Assembly: GCF_008923205.2 (NCBI RefSeq)
Contig: NZ_WBMS02000018.1
Coordinates: 129,430-193,429 of the forward strand
Reading direction: 5' to 3'
Length of the DNA stretch: 64,000 bases
DNA from: Actinomadura physcomitrii
GTDB lineage: Bacteria; Actinomycetota; Actinomycetes; Streptosporangiales; Streptosporangiaceae
This document shows, piece by piece, positions 16,059 through 25,316 of the stretch; positions within the stretch are counted from its first letter, which is position 1, and every line of letters begins with the position of its first letter. Position numbers and translations under genes: made by a program. The notes under the pieces were generated by a model. That model had not been told where the DNA came from, made no database searches, and worked only from the letters and a program-made list of their open reading frames with translations.

Positions 16059-16853
16059 CCCCGGAGCTGGCCCGCGTCCTCGCCCGGCTGGCCGAAGAAC
16101 TGCCGGCGCGGCACATCGAGGCATGGGCGCGGGTCCTGCACGGTTACCGGGCGCCCGGCGACGACCTCGAAGTACGGCTCATCGAGGCCGGACCGGGAGT
16201 CGCAGTCGGTGCCCGCGCCGCACGGCTCGCGCGGGCGTGGCGCGAATCCTCGCCGCGGCCCGCGGGCGACGCGCTCGCCCTGGCGCTGGAGACGGGAGCC
16301 GTCATGCACGCCCGGCATGCGGGCAGGCAGACCGACGTCGTCGTGAGCGGGCCCCTCGGCGACCGTCCGGCGGTCAGGCACACCGGCGCCGTCGTCACCG
16401 ACGATCATCAGGGGCAGCGGATCGGACCTGCTCGTCGTGAGCTTCGCCGCCTTCGGCGTGAGCGAGGTCGTCCGTGAACTCCGGGACGCCGCAGCGCGTG
16501 GCGTGCGCATCGACCTGGTGCTGGAGAGTCCCCGCCAGGAAGGCGGAACGCTCAGGGGCACCGGCGCGGCGACGGCCTTCGCCGCGCTGCGCGACTCGGC
16601 CACCTTCTGGACCTGGCCGTCCCGCCACCGCCCGGCCGCCGGCGCGTCGCACGCCGCACTGCACGCCAAGCTCGTCGCGGCGGACGGCCGGGTCGCCTTC
16701 CTCGGCAGCGCCAACCTCACCGACCGCGCGCTCGGCGACAACATCGAGCTGGGCGTGGTGGTGCGGGACCCGGCGGCGGTGCGCCGCATGACCGGGCACT
16801 TCCGCGGCCTGATGCGTCCCGGTCACGGCCCCTTGGAACCCGTTCCGCGCTAG
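16055..16853 (+). pseudogene. drmC: drmC (DISARM phospholipase-D protein), single-base frameshift
   Basis: A GTG overlapping the drmB stop starts TPELARVLARLAEELP. The frame runs to VVTD near 16402, then must drop one base (16403) to continue IIRGSGSDLLVVSFAAFG. The rest is intact through the HKD motif HAKLVAAD, LGSANLTDRALGDNIELG and the stop at 16853. The corrected protein would be about 265 residues, normal for DrmC. The frameshift is either a true lesion or a sequencing error; with drmA and drmB gutted, a true lesion is plausible. Confidence 0.8.
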
Positions 16854-16859
16854 CCGGTA

Positions 16860-17012
16860 GAGGTGATGGAGAAGTCGCGGACGGACGTGAACTCGGTGCG
16901 CCCGCCCGTCCGCCGGCACCACGACCAGGAACAGGAACCTGGGGATGTCGAAGGTCCCGGCCAGCTGATGGAAATGCCTGGCCTTCATCGAGTAGTCCCA
17001 GGTGTCCCCCGC
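16860..17012 (-). pseudogene. DUF4365-like gene fragment
   Basis: On the reverse strand, from about 17012, a short reading gives DTWDYSMKARHFHQLA, then FDIPRFLFLVVVPADG and RPRLLHHLYRL. This resembles the core of DUF4365 proteins, which are nuclease-fold proteins frequent in defence loci. There is no start codon or complete domain. It is a scrap between drmC and the solute-binding protein gene. The family assignment is tentative. Confidence 0.35.
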
Positions 17013-17065
17013 GCCGGCCGGGCTCCGTCACGCAGGACGCTGAGCGCTGGCGAGGAACTTCTCCA

Positions 17066-18436
17066 TTATTTGACGTCGTTCATGCTCTTTCCGACGTCGG
17101 TCAGGGTGAGGGGTTTCCCGTAGCCGCCGGTGAACTTGTACGTCGGCGCGCCGCAGCTGTACGGGCCCTTGTTCGGCTTGAAGTCGGCGGGCTTCCAGCC
17201 GTCCGGAGTTGCCTTCTCGATGTTGAAGCAGTCGAGCGGAACGTCGTTCTTGGAGAGGTCCACCGGGGCCTGCAGGCCCCCCGCCGTCCACGCGGTCTCC
17301 TTGCGAGCCGCGTCGTAGACGCATCTGCGGGTCAGGTCGTCCCCGCAGCTGCCGGCGGCCTTCGCGAACAGCAGCCACCCGGTGAAACCACGCAGCGCGT
17401 TGAGCGTGAGATCGGCGTCCGGTGCGTACTTGTCATAAAGGTCCAGGACCTTTTTGGTCGCGGGGCTGTCCGAGGCGGTCTCCAGCGGATGTATCCCGCT
17501 GAGGTCGGCGAAATTGTTCTGGAACTTCAGCGACGGACCCGCCAGCTTGATGAACTGCGGGAGGTAGGCGTTGTTGTTCGCATCGATCCAGTCCAGCTTG
17601 TAGTTGATGCCGGTCAGGATCTGCTCCAGCTTCGCCAGACTCGTGAAGTCCCCGTAGAAGACGAGGCCCTTGACGCCCTTGCTCTTGATCGATTGGGCGT
17701 AGGGCGTCCAGTCCGAGACCCCCGCGGCCGGGTACAGATCGTTGTAGGCGATGGTCGCGCCCATCGCCTTCATCGACTCCATTCCCTGCGCCACCAGCGC
17801 CTTGGTGACCGGCGAGTCGCCCGAGATGATGCCGACCGACCCCTTCGACCGCGGGTAGGCCGACTTCAGCAGCCACGACCAGTACCCCTGGTACCGGTTG
17901 TAGGAGGGGCCGCCCGTCTGGGTCAGCTGCAGGTCCGAGCCGTTGTTCTGGACCATGCTCACCTGCGCCGGGAAATCGGGGAGCAGGCAGGACAGCCGGT
18001 CCTTGGTGCCCATCCCGTCCAGCGCGGCGCTACCGCCGACCAGCGCGAAGTCCTGCTTGCAGGACTCGAGCATCCGCTGCCGGACCTCCAACATCTTGGT
18101 GTCCCGGATGTGCGGGACGAGTTTGCGGCCCTTGATGCCGCCCAGCTCGTTGCACCAGGACGTGAACACCTTCGCGGCGTCCTCCAACTCCGGATTCTTG
18201 GTGAAACCGACATCGGAGAACACGCCGACATCGATCGCGTCCTTGGTGACGCCCTGCTCGGGCGCCTTCGTCGGGCTCCCGGGTCCGCATACGTTCTTCA
18301 GATCGCCGAAGTCGGCCGAGACGGCCCGGCTCTTGGCGCCACCCCCCTCAGACGGCTCCTCATTGTCGGTGCCGCTGCGGCCGCACCCGGCGGCCAGCAG
18401 GGCGATCGCCGCGAAAGCGGCGACAGGCCTCAGCAT
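17066..18436 (-). CDS. Branched-chain-amino-acid-type ABC solute-binding lipoprotein
   Basis: A ~456-residue type-I periplasmic binding protein of the Liv family. The signal sequence LRPVAAFAAIALLAAGC ends in a lipobox (LLAAGC), so it is anchored outside the membrane. Mature sequence includes IDVGVFSDVGF, the VGGSAALDGMGTKDR loop and VGIISGDSPVTKALVAQGM typical of this fold. The ATG at 18436 follows AGGAGG; a GTG two codons earlier is equally well placed. No permease or ATPase genes are adjacent. As last gene of the sulfotransferase operon it may capture the pathway substrate. Liv-type proteins also bind aromatics and short acids. Confidence 0.88.
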   Translation of the reverse strand: MLRPVAAFAAIALLAAGCGRSGTDNEEPSEGGGAKSRAVSADFGDLKNVCGPGSPTKAPEQGVTKDAIDVGVFSDVGFTKNPELEDAAKVFTSWCNELGGIKGRKLVPHIRDTKMLEVRQRMLESCKQDFALVGGSAALDGMGTKDRLSCLLPDFPAQVSMVQNNGSDLQLTQTGGPSYNRYQGYWSWLLKSAYPRSKGSVGIISGDSPVTKALVAQGMESMKAMGATIAYNDLYPAAGVSDWTPYAQSIKSKGVKGLVFYGDFTSLAKLEQILTGINYKLDWIDANNNAYLPQFIKLAGPSLKFQNNFADLSGIHPLETASDSPATKKVLDLYDKYAPDADLTLNALRGFTGWLLFAKAAGSCGDDLTRRCVYDAARKETAWTAGGLQAPVDLSKNDVPLDCFNIEKATPDGWKPADFKPNKGPYSCGAPTYKFTGGYGKPLTLTDVGKSMNDVK

Positions 18437-18507
18437 CTTCACGGGCTTCCTCCTCGAATATCCCCGAGCGGACGGCGGAACGGGTGATCGCACAACCCTT
18501 TTTCGTG

Positions 18508-19416
18508 TTAGCGGCAGTAGTTCGCCCCGAAGGCGTCGAGGAATTCGAGTGTCGCCGACCGTTCCCTGGTGTGGCTCGAAACCACGACCCAGGTGGCTCC
18601 GGCCTCCTCGACGCGGGCCAATGCGTCCCGGTGCCGGTCGACGTCCACGGCCGGAGAGGCGATACCGGAGCCGTGGTAGGAATACAGCACGTCGATGGGC
18701 TCGTCGCGCCCGGCCTTCTCCGCGGCGGCCCGCAGCTCGGCGATGGTGGAAGCCAGTTCACCGACCGATCCGAGCGCCGGCGTGCGTGTGACGGCGCTCA
18801 ATTCCTCGCCTCCCGACATCGGCATCCATCCCTGCGCCCGCTCGGCCACCCGACGACGACTCAACGCCGAGTTGCCGCCGATCCAGATCGGGATCGGATT
18901 CTGCGCCGGACGCGGCCGCGCCACGACGTTCCGGGCGCTGAAGTGCTTGCCTTGATAGCTGAAAGGCTCCCCGCTCCAGTGCATCGGCAGCACATCGAGA
19001 GCCTCGTCGAACAGTTCGTTGCGTTCCTGCATGTCGACTCCGACGGCGAAGTACTCACGCTTCATGTAGCCGGTGCCGAGACCGAGAATGAGGCGTCCGC
19101 CCGACAGCCTGTCCAGGGTGGCCGCCGCTTTCGCCAGGAGGAACGGGTTGCGGTACGGAGCTACCGCAAGGTAGGTGAGCAGCCGGAGCCGTTCGGTCAT
19201 CCCCGCCGCATAGCCGAGTGCGACGAAAGGGTCGAGGGTCTGGTGTCCGCCTGTCTTCAGCCACTCATGTCCCGGGACCGGATGCTCGCTGAGTGATATT
19301 CCGTCGAAGCCGGCGCGCTCGGCGGCGACCGCCACCTCGCCGAAGTCTCCGGCGTCCAGGAGGTCGCCCTCGAAGCCCGCGGTCTCGGGGTAGTGGAAAA
19401 TGAACCTGAGTGCCAT
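18508..19416 (-). CDS. LLM-class F420-dependent oxidoreductase
   Basis: A 302-residue luciferase-like monooxygenase-fold protein. Key blocks are SLSEHPVPGHEWL, LLTYLAVAPYRNPFLLAKA, LSGGRLILGLGTGYMKREY and NPIPIWIGGNS, all usual in F420-dependent members of actinomycetes. Such enzymes oxidise alcohols or aldehydes, or reduce double bonds, using F420 or FMN. The ATG at 19416 with AGGAAGG upstream was preferred to an earlier start. It lies 25 bp after cysNC within the same operon. The exact reaction cannot be read from sequence. Confidence 0.88.
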   Translation of the reverse strand: MALRFIFHYPETAGFEGDLLDAGDFGEVAVAAERAGFDGISLSEHPVPGHEWLKTGGHQTLDPFVALGYAAGMTERLRLLTYLAVAPYRNPFLLAKAAATLDRLSGGRLILGLGTGYMKREYFAVGVDMQERNELFDEALDVLPMHWSGEPFSYQGKHFSARNVVARPRPAQNPIPIWIGGNSALSRRRVAERAQGWMPMSGGEELSAVTRTPALGSVGELASTIAELRAAAEKAGRDEPIDVLYSYHGSGIASPAVDVDRHRDALARVEEAGATWVVVSSHTRERSATLEFLDAFGANYCR

Positions 19417-19441
19417 GCCGTCCGATTCCTTCCTCGCCGCG

Positions 19442-21364
19442 CTACACGTCGGCCGCGGGTTGGAGCACACCCGCCTCGCGCAGTCGTTCGATCACCTGAT
19501 CGGCCAGTTCCTCCGGTGCGTGCGTACCGCCGGCGTCCAGGTGCACATCCGGGGCGTCGGGCGGCTCGTAGGGCGAGTCGATGCCGGTGAAATTGGCCAG
19601 TTCTCCGCGGCGGGCCTTGGCGTACAGCCCTTTTCGGTCCCGCGCCTCCACCACCTCGAGCGGTGCGTCGACGTGGACCTCGAAGAACTCCTCGGCGCCG
19701 ATACGTTCGCGAGCGCGGGCACGTTCGGCCCGGAAGGGAGCGATGAAGGAGGCCAGTACGATCAGCCCGGCGTCGGCGAGCAGCCATGCGACCTCCACCA
19801 CGCGGCGGATGTTCTCGACCCGGTCGGCGTCGGTGAAGCCGAGGTCGGCGTTCAGTCCGTGCCGGACGTTGTCGCCGTCGAGCAGGTAGGTGTGGAACCC
19901 CTGGTCATGAAGGCGCTTTTCGACCAGATTGGCGATGGTCGACTTGCCCGCGCCCGACAGGCCGGTGAACCACACCACGGCCGGCCGCTGCCCCTTGCTG
20001 CCCGCCCGGGCCCGCCGGTCGATGTCGAGGGACTGCTTGTGGACGTTCTGAGCGCGTCGCAGTGCGAACTTGAGCATGCCGGCCGCGACGGTGTCCTGAG
20101 TGAACCGGTCGATGATGATGAAGCCGCCCATGTCACGGTTCTCGGTGTACGGGTCGAACGGAAGCTCGCGGTCAAGGCGCAGGTTGACCACGCCGATCTC
20201 GTTCAGCCCCAGGGTGCGGGCGGCGGTGCGGTCCAGAGTGTTGACGTTGACGGCGTACTTCGGCGCCGCCAGCTGGGCGATGGCGGTCGAGGTGGCGGAT
20301 TTGAGGAGGTAGGCGCGGCCCGGGAGCATCCTCTCCTCGCTCATCCACACCAGCTGCGCCTCGAACTGGTCCGCCGTACCGGGGGCGGCGTCCGCGGCGG
20401 CGATGACATCGCCCCGGCTGACGTCGATGTCGTCGGTGAGAACCAGGGTCACCGATTGGTCGGCGACGGCCGTGTCGAGATCTCCGTCGGACGTGACGAT
20501 CCGGGCGACCGTGCTTTCGCGGCCCGACGGCAGCACGCGCACCCGGTCGCCGGGGCGGACGGTGCCGCCGGCGATCTGCCCGGAGAATCCTCGGAAGTCG
20601 AGGTTCGGGCGGTTGACCCACTGCACCGGCAGCCGGAACGGGCCGGAGTCGCGCTCGTCGGCGATCCCCACCGTTTCCAGGTGCCCGACCAGCGTCGGCC
20701 CTGAATACCAGGGAGTCTTCGCGCTTTTCCGCAGGATGTTGTCGCCTTGTAGCGCCGAAATCGGAATGCACACGACGTCGTCGAGCCCGATGGTCTCGGC
20801 GAAGCGCCGGTACTCTTCCGCGATCTCGTCGAATCGCCGCTGCGAGTAGTCCAGCAGATCGAGCTTGTTCACCGCCAGGACGATGTGGCGAATGCCCAGC
20901 AGCGACACGAGATAACTATGGCGGCGGGTCTGGGTCAGCATGCCCTTCCGGGCGTCGACGAGGATCACGGCGAGGTCGGCGGTCGAAGCGCCGGTCACCA
21001 TATTGCGGGTGTACTGCTCGTGGCCGGGGGTGTCCGCCACGATGAACTTGCGCCGCTCGGTGGAGAAGAACCGGTAGGCCACGTCGATGGTGATGCCCTG
21101 TTCGCGTTCCGCGGCCAGGCCGTCGACCAGCAGGGCGAAGTCGAGATCTCCGCCCTGCGTCCCGACGGTCTTCGACTCCTTCTCCAATTCCGCCAGATGG
21201 TCGGAGAACACCAGTTTCGAGTCGTAGAGCAGGCGCCCGATGAGCGTCGACTTGCCGTCGTCGACGCTGCCGCAGGTGATGAACCGCAGCATCGACTTGC
21301 GCTCGTGGCGGCGCAGATACTCCTCGATGTCGAGGGTGACCAGATCGTCCCCGGTGCGCGCCAT
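19442..21364 (-). CDS. cysNC: Bifunctional sulfate adenylyltransferase subunit 1 / APS kinase (CysNC)
   Basis: A 640-residue fusion. The N-terminal EF-Tu-like GTPase (CysN) has CGSVDDGKST (G1, ~31-40), DTPGHEQYTRN and NKLDLLDY. The C-terminal APS kinase (CysC) starts near residue 460, with P-loop GLSGAGKST and DGDNVRHGLNADLGF. CysN activates CysD to make APS; CysC phosphorylates it to PAPS. The ATG shares one base with the cysD stop (TGATG), giving coupled translation. The gene sits downstream of a sulfotransferase gene in one operon, so PAPS for sulfation rather than cysteine synthesis is the likely purpose. No APS/PAPS reductase gene is present nearby. Confidence 0.95.
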   Translation of the reverse strand: MARTGDDLVTLDIEEYLRRHERKSMLRFITCGSVDDGKSTLIGRLLYDSKLVFSDHLAELEKESKTVGTQGGDLDFALLVDGLAAEREQGITIDVAYRFFSTERRKFIVADTPGHEQYTRNMVTGASTADLAVILVDARKGMLTQTRRHSYLVSLLGIRHIVLAVNKLDLLDYSQRRFDEIAEEYRRFAETIGLDDVVCIPISALQGDNILRKSAKTPWYSGPTLVGHLETVGIADERDSGPFRLPVQWVNRPNLDFRGFSGQIAGGTVRPGDRVRVLPSGRESTVARIVTSDGDLDTAVADQSVTLVLTDDIDVSRGDVIAAADAAPGTADQFEAQLVWMSEERMLPGRAYLLKSATSTAIAQLAAPKYAVNVNTLDRTAARTLGLNEIGVVNLRLDRELPFDPYTENRDMGGFIIIDRFTQDTVAAGMLKFALRRAQNVHKQSLDIDRRARAGSKGQRPAVVWFTGLSGAGKSTIANLVEKRLHDQGFHTYLLDGDNVRHGLNADLGFTDADRVENIRRVVEVAWLLADAGLIVLASFIAPFRAERARARERIGAEEFFEVHVDAPLEVVEARDRKGLYAKARRGELANFTGIDSPYEPPDAPDVHLDAGGTHAPEELADQVIERLREAGVLQPAADV

Positions 21365-22290
21365 CAGAAGTACCCCTCTTGCTTCTTCTTCTCCATCGAG
21401 CCGCTCGCGTCGTGGTCGATGATCCTGCCCTGACGCTCGGAACTGGTCGCGAGCAGCATTTCCCGCACGATGCCCGGAAGAGTGGTCGCGGTGCTCTCCA
21501 CCGCGCCGGACAGCGGATAGCAGCCGAGCGTGCGGAACCGCACCGTCCGCTCTACCGGTCTCTCCCCCGGATGCAGCCGCATTCGCTCGTCGTCGACCAT
21601 TATCAACGTGCCGTCGCGCTCGACCACCGGGCGCGGCGCGGCCAAGTACAGTTCGACTATGGGGATCTGTTCGAGATGGATGTACTGCCAGACGTCCAAC
21701 TCCGTCCAGTTCGACAGCGGGAACACCCGTAGGCTCTCTCCCGGGCGTTTGCGGGTGTTGTAGAGCCGCCACAGTTCCGGCCGCTGCCGTTTCGGATCCC
21801 AGCGGTGCTGTGCGGACCGGAGCGAGAACACACGCTCCTTCGCCCGCGACTTCTCCTCGTCGCGGCGGGCTCCGCCGAAGGCCAGGTCGAACCGGTGCTC
21901 GTCGATGGCCTGCTTGAGGCCCTCGGTCTTCCACATCTCGGTGTGCAGTGCCGAACCGTGATCGAAGGGGTTGATACCCCGTGCCACACATTCCGGGTTC
22001 CGGTGCACGATCAATTCGAGGTCGTCCGACGCGGCGATCCGGTCCCGGAACCTGTACATGGCCTGGAACTTCCAGGTGGTGTCCACGTGCAAGAGCGGGA
22101 ACGGCGGCCGGGAAGGGTAGAAGGCCTTGCGGGCCAGATGCAACAGCACGGAACTGTCCTTGCCCAACGAGTAGAGCATGACCGGTCGCTCGCTCTCGGC
22201 CACCGCCTCCCGCATGATCTGGATGCTCTCCGCCTCCAGCCGGCGCAGGTGCGTCAGGCCGACGACGCCCTCGGACCCCGTGATCGTCAC
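21364..22290 (-). CDS. cysD: Sulfate adenylyltransferase subunit 2 (CysD)
   Basis: A 308-residue PP-loop ATP pyrophosphatase. The loop is LYSLGKDSSVLL (residues 39-50), followed by FPLLHVDTTWKF and the family ending SGSMEKKKQEGYF. It forms APS from ATP and sulfate together with CysN. The GTG at 22290 is set by AGGAGG 5 bp upstream; reading further to 22356 adds unmatched residues. It lies 11 bp after SDR 3 and overlaps cysNC by one base. Confidence 0.95.
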   Translation of the reverse strand: MTITGSEGVVGLTHLRRLEAESIQIMREAVAESERPVMLYSLGKDSSVLLHLARKAFYPSRPPFPLLHVDTTWKFQAMYRFRDRIAASDDLELIVHRNPECVARGINPFDHGSALHTEMWKTEGLKQAIDEHRFDLAFGGARRDEEKSRAKERVFSLRSAQHRWDPKRQRPELWRLYNTRKRPGESLRVFPLSNWTELDVWQYIHLEQIPIVELYLAAPRPVVERDGTLIMVDDERMRLHPGERPVERTVRFRTLGCYPLSGAVESTATTLPGIVREMLLATSSERQGRIIDHDASGSMEKKKQEGYF

Positions 22291-22301
22291 GGTGCCTCCT
22301 C

Positions 22302-23072
22302 TCACTGCCGCAGGTGGGCTCCGCCGCCGATGAACCACATCTGACCGTTGATCCATTCGGCCTCGTCCGACAGCAGGAAGGCGACGACGGCCCCCAGGTC
22401 GCGGGGCTCGCCCAGGCGTGTGGTGCGGGCCGCGGCGAGGAACGCCTCCTGCATCGCCAGATCGTTCTGGCTCTTGACGGTCTCGCCCATGACCAGCCCC
22501 GGCATGACCCCGTTGGATCGGATGCCGTCCTTGCCCCAGTTGATGGCGATGTGGCGGGTCAGCTGGTTGATCGCGGCCTTCGACACGCCGTAGGCCACCC
22601 GAGACGGGTCTCCGCCCAGGGAGGTTCCCGAGGAGGTGTTGACGATGCTGCCGCCCCCCTGCTCCAGCAGATGCGGGAGCACCGCGCGGGTGGTGCGGAC
22701 GTAGCCGAGCAGGTTGACGTCCAGGGTGCGCCGCCAGACGTCCATCCCGGTCTCCAGCAGGGTCCCGTCCCGCCCCAGATTGCCGGCCGACAGGTCCGCG
22801 CCGACGTTGTGCAGCCCGTGCACCGCGCCGAATTCCGCTATCGTCCGATCCACCAGCCCCCTCACCGACGTGTCGTCGGACAGGTCGAACTCGACCGCGA
22901 TGGCCCGGCCACCGGCCTTCGCTATCCGCTGGACGGTCGCCTCCGCCCCGGCGAGATTGATGTCGCCCACGGCCACGTAAGCCTTTTCCGAAGCCAGCCG
23001 TTCAGCGGTGGCCGCACCGATACCGGTCGCTCCCCCGGCCACGATGAAAGTCTTCTCCCGCAATCCGCGCAT
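22302..23072 (-). CDS. SDR-family oxidoreductase (SDR 3)
   Basis: A 256-residue short-chain dehydrogenase. The loop GGATGIGAAT is at residues 13-22. HNVGADLSAG replaces NNAG. The Ser is in NTSSGTSLGG and the active pair in YGVSK. The C-terminal WINGQMWFIGGGAHLRQ is typical. It lies between the DUF-type gene and cysD, with 18 and 11 bp gaps. It may oxidise or reduce the hydroxyl that the sulfotransferase modifies; that link is inferred from operon position only. Confidence 0.9.
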   Translation of the reverse strand: MRGLREKTFIVAGGATGIGAATAERLASEKAYVAVGDINLAGAEATVQRIAKAGGRAIAVEFDLSDDTSVRGLVDRTIAEFGAVHGLHNVGADLSAGNLGRDGTLLETGMDVWRRTLDVNLLGYVRTTRAVLPHLLEQGGGSIVNTSSGTSLGGDPSRVAYGVSKAAINQLTRHIAINWGKDGIRSNGVMPGLVMGETVKSQNDLAMQEAFLAAARTTRLGEPRDLGAVVAFLLSDEAEWINGQMWFIGGGAHLRQ

Positions 23073-23090
23073 GACGTCCCGCCATTCGTC

Positions 23091-24158
23091 CTACGACTGG
23101 GTGATCTTGCTGAGGGGATGGGACCTTTCGAGCATTCCGAAGGTCTCCTCACCGTCCCACCGGTAGCGCACACCGGCCTGGTGGACGGCCGGGAAGTCGG
23201 CCTGCTCCTGCCTGAGCGCCTTCATCGCGTACGTGTCGTCGCTGTGGTGGACGTCATGCGTGGAGACGACCGTCGTGCCCTCGATCGAGACCGCGCCGCC
23301 GGCGGTCTCGAGCACCAGTGAGACGTCCTCTCCCAGTGCCCGCAGGCGGGTCAGCCAGGGGGCCCGCAGGACTCGGGCGGGAATGAGGGCGCCATCGCCG
23401 TGGAAGACGAAACCCTCGTTGAAGGTGGGCTTGCCGTCATCGCGCGGCGGGTAGGCCATGTAGCCGAACGCCTTCCCGCTGGGGAACACCGCCGTCTGCC
23501 AGCAGTGCCCCCGGAACTCGGTCAGGCGCCGCACGCCCTGGCGGCGGATCCGCAATCCGCTGCCGGTGAACCGCTGCGGCCCGCCCGCGTCCACGGTCAC
23601 CGAACCGGACGCGCGGAACAGCTGCTCGTAACGGGGCCCGCCCATGAGATCGCCCTCGACGGAGTTCCTCAGCACGTCGGAGGCGTCGGTGCGCAGGCTG
23701 CCCTGCACCCACGGCGGGACCGCCATCGTCGCCTCGACCTCGAAGGCGACATCGACCAGGGGGCCGTCGGTCCTGCCGGCGACCAGATCCGCGGACGAGG
23801 TGCGCACGGCCTTCCCCTGGTAGGTCATCGTCCAGGTACCGAACGGCTCGACGCACCGGAAGGCGAGCCCGCCGGCGCCCAGCACCGTGGGCCTGCCTTC
23901 GGGCCCGGCCGCCGGCAGGGCCGGGCAGGTGTCGCGCAACCGGTACGCGCGCCCATCGGGGAAGGCCACATTGACCTGGATGTCGTGGGAGTCCCAGTTG
24001 GCGCCGACCGCTTCGACACCGATACGCGGCAGCCCGACCTCGCCGCGGTCGTCGGACACCCAGAAACTCACCGAATCGCGCATCTCCGGGTCCGCGGGAC
24101 GCTCCGCGAACACATACTCGCGGGCGGGATCGATGCCGCCGGTCAGATCCACAGGCAT
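23091..24158 (-). CDS. Uncharacterised 355-aa protein (DUF7064/7065-like, beta-rich)
   Basis: I do not know a function for this protein. It is 355 residues, without signal peptide or membrane segment, and is mostly beta-strand-like. Recognisable stretches are DSVSFWVSDDRGEVGLPRIG at the start, AFRCVEPFGTWTMTYQGKAV, YEQLFRASGSVTV and FRGHCWQTAVFPSGKAFGYM. This arrangement recalls the lipocalin-like double barrel of actinobacterial DUF7064/DUF7065 proteins, related to hydroxyneurosporene-synthase-type folds, often found beside steroid or terpenoid catabolic genes. Together with sulfotransferase and SDR neighbours it may bind a hydrophobic ligand. Family naming is tentative; gene reality is certain. 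Confidence 0.85.
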   Translation of the reverse strand: MPVDLTGGIDPAREYVFAERPADPEMRDSVSFWVSDDRGEVGLPRIGVEAVGANWDSHDIQVNVAFPDGRAYRLRDTCPALPAAGPEGRPTVLGAGGLAFRCVEPFGTWTMTYQGKAVRTSSADLVAGRTDGPLVDVAFEVEATMAVPPWVQGSLRTDASDVLRNSVEGDLMGGPRYEQLFRASGSVTVDAGGPQRFTGSGLRIRRQGVRRLTEFRGHCWQTAVFPSGKAFGYMAYPPRDDGKPTFNEGFVFHGDGALIPARVLRAPWLTRLRALGEDVSLVLETAGGAVSIEGTTVVSTHDVHHSDDTYAMKALRQEQADFPAVHQAGVRYRWDGEETFGMLERSHPLSKITQS

Positions 24159-24185
24159 GGGAATTCCTTTCCAGTCGGCGCTGGA

Positions 24186-25313
24186 TCAGCGCTCGGTCCA
24201 GCGGTCCGCGCACACGACGTACTGCGCGAACGCGGACCGCACTTGGTCGAGGTCGATCGCGAACTCGGCGGGGTCGGCCTTCCGGCCGGGCTCGCGCTCC
24301 TGCGCCGCGGCGGTCCACCAGTCGTCCATGCGGCGTGCGAACTCATCCGACACCGGCTCCCCCAGCCAGGCGTACAGGCCTCTCACCTGGCCGAGCGGAT
24401 CGGACTGCATGGCACGGAAGTCGATGTCGTAGAACCGGTCGTCCGCGCCGGCCGCGCGGAATCTCACCACGCGATCCATTCCCAGCGTCCATTGCTCGAC
24501 GTTGAGCCGACCGATGTAGGAGTGGTCGATGTGGTCGGTGAACCGTCCGATGATGTCCGCGTAGAGTTCGGCCACCGACAAGATGACGTCGGTCGGATCG
24601 CGATGCGTCATCACGAACCGCGCGTCGGGGAACGCCTTGTCCAAGGCCGTGAGGAACAGCACGTGCGAGGGGCATTTCAACCGCCACGGCCGGGCGGGCT
24701 CCCCCCACTGCAGCAGCTTCATCACCTTCCGCTGATAGGCGAACGTCGACGTCAGGTCGGCGTCGGCGACCAGCCAGGCGGAGTACGTCGGGACCTGTGC
24801 GAACGAGTTGAAGATGTGCGACTTGAAATCCAGCGCCATCAACTCGTGGCACTCCATCAGGCCGTGCTTGTCGACGGGCGCGTGACGCCGGGTCCCGACC
24901 ATCTCCCCCTGGCCGGCCGGGATGCGCGGATCGGGGCCGGCCACCGTCGACGGCGGCGGGCAGGGCTGGGACGATTCCCACAGCCGCAGGTATCGCACGC
25001 CCGGATCCCGCGCCAGCAGCTGGGACAACGCGGTCGACCCGGTGCGCGGCAGCCCCAGGCCGATCAGCGGCGCGACGATCGGCACCTCGTCTATCTCGGG
25101 GTGCCGTCGATACCAGTCCTCGACCTGCAGGCGCTGGCCCAGATACCGGCCGATCCGGTCGTAGAAGAACTTCTCCCCCGCGGAGTTCAGCCTCGCCTCG
25201 TTGCGCAGTGAGTGCAGCAGGATCTCGAGGCCGTCCCGGAAGGAGTCGTCTCCGAAGTCGCGCAGACCGGTCTCGGCGGCGGCCGCGCTCATCAGGTCGT
25301 CAGCGGTCGGCAT
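24186..25313 (-). CDS. PAPS-dependent sulfotransferase
   Basis: A 375-residue member of the sulfotransferase family common in actinomycetes. The 5'-phosphosulfate loop is GLPRTGST (residues 87-94). The 3'-phosphate site is RFVMTHRDPTDVILSV (near 230-245). LKCPSHVLFLTAL precedes it. It would transfer sulfate from PAPS to a hydroxyl of a small lipid, steroid or glycan in the cytoplasm. The PAPS-making genes cysD and cysNC lie downstream in the same operon, an unusual direct pairing. The gene starts 3 bp after the SDR 4 stop, so translation is coupled. Confidence 0.93.
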   Translation of the reverse strand: MPTADDLMSAAAAETGLRDFGDDSFRDGLEILLHSLRNEARLNSAGEKFFYDRIGRYLGQRLQVEDWYRRHPEIDEVPIVAPLIGLGLPRTGSTALSQLLARDPGVRYLRLWESSQPCPPPSTVAGPDPRIPAGQGEMVGTRRHAPVDKHGLMECHELMALDFKSHIFNSFAQVPTYSAWLVADADLTSTFAYQRKVMKLLQWGEPARPWRLKCPSHVLFLTALDKAFPDARFVMTHRDPTDVILSVAELYADIIGRFTDHIDHSYIGRLNVEQWTLGMDRVVRFRAAGADDRFYDIDFRAMQSDPLGQVRGLYAWLGEPVSDEFARRMDDWWTAAAQEREPGRKADPAEFAIDLDQVRSAFAQYVVCADRWTER

Positions 25314-25316
25314 CGG

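Noticed and set aside
16863..17123. 86-codon plus-strand open frame after drmC
   Set aside because: Runs antisense to the DUF4365-like scrap and into the solute-binding protein gene; no domain is seen.
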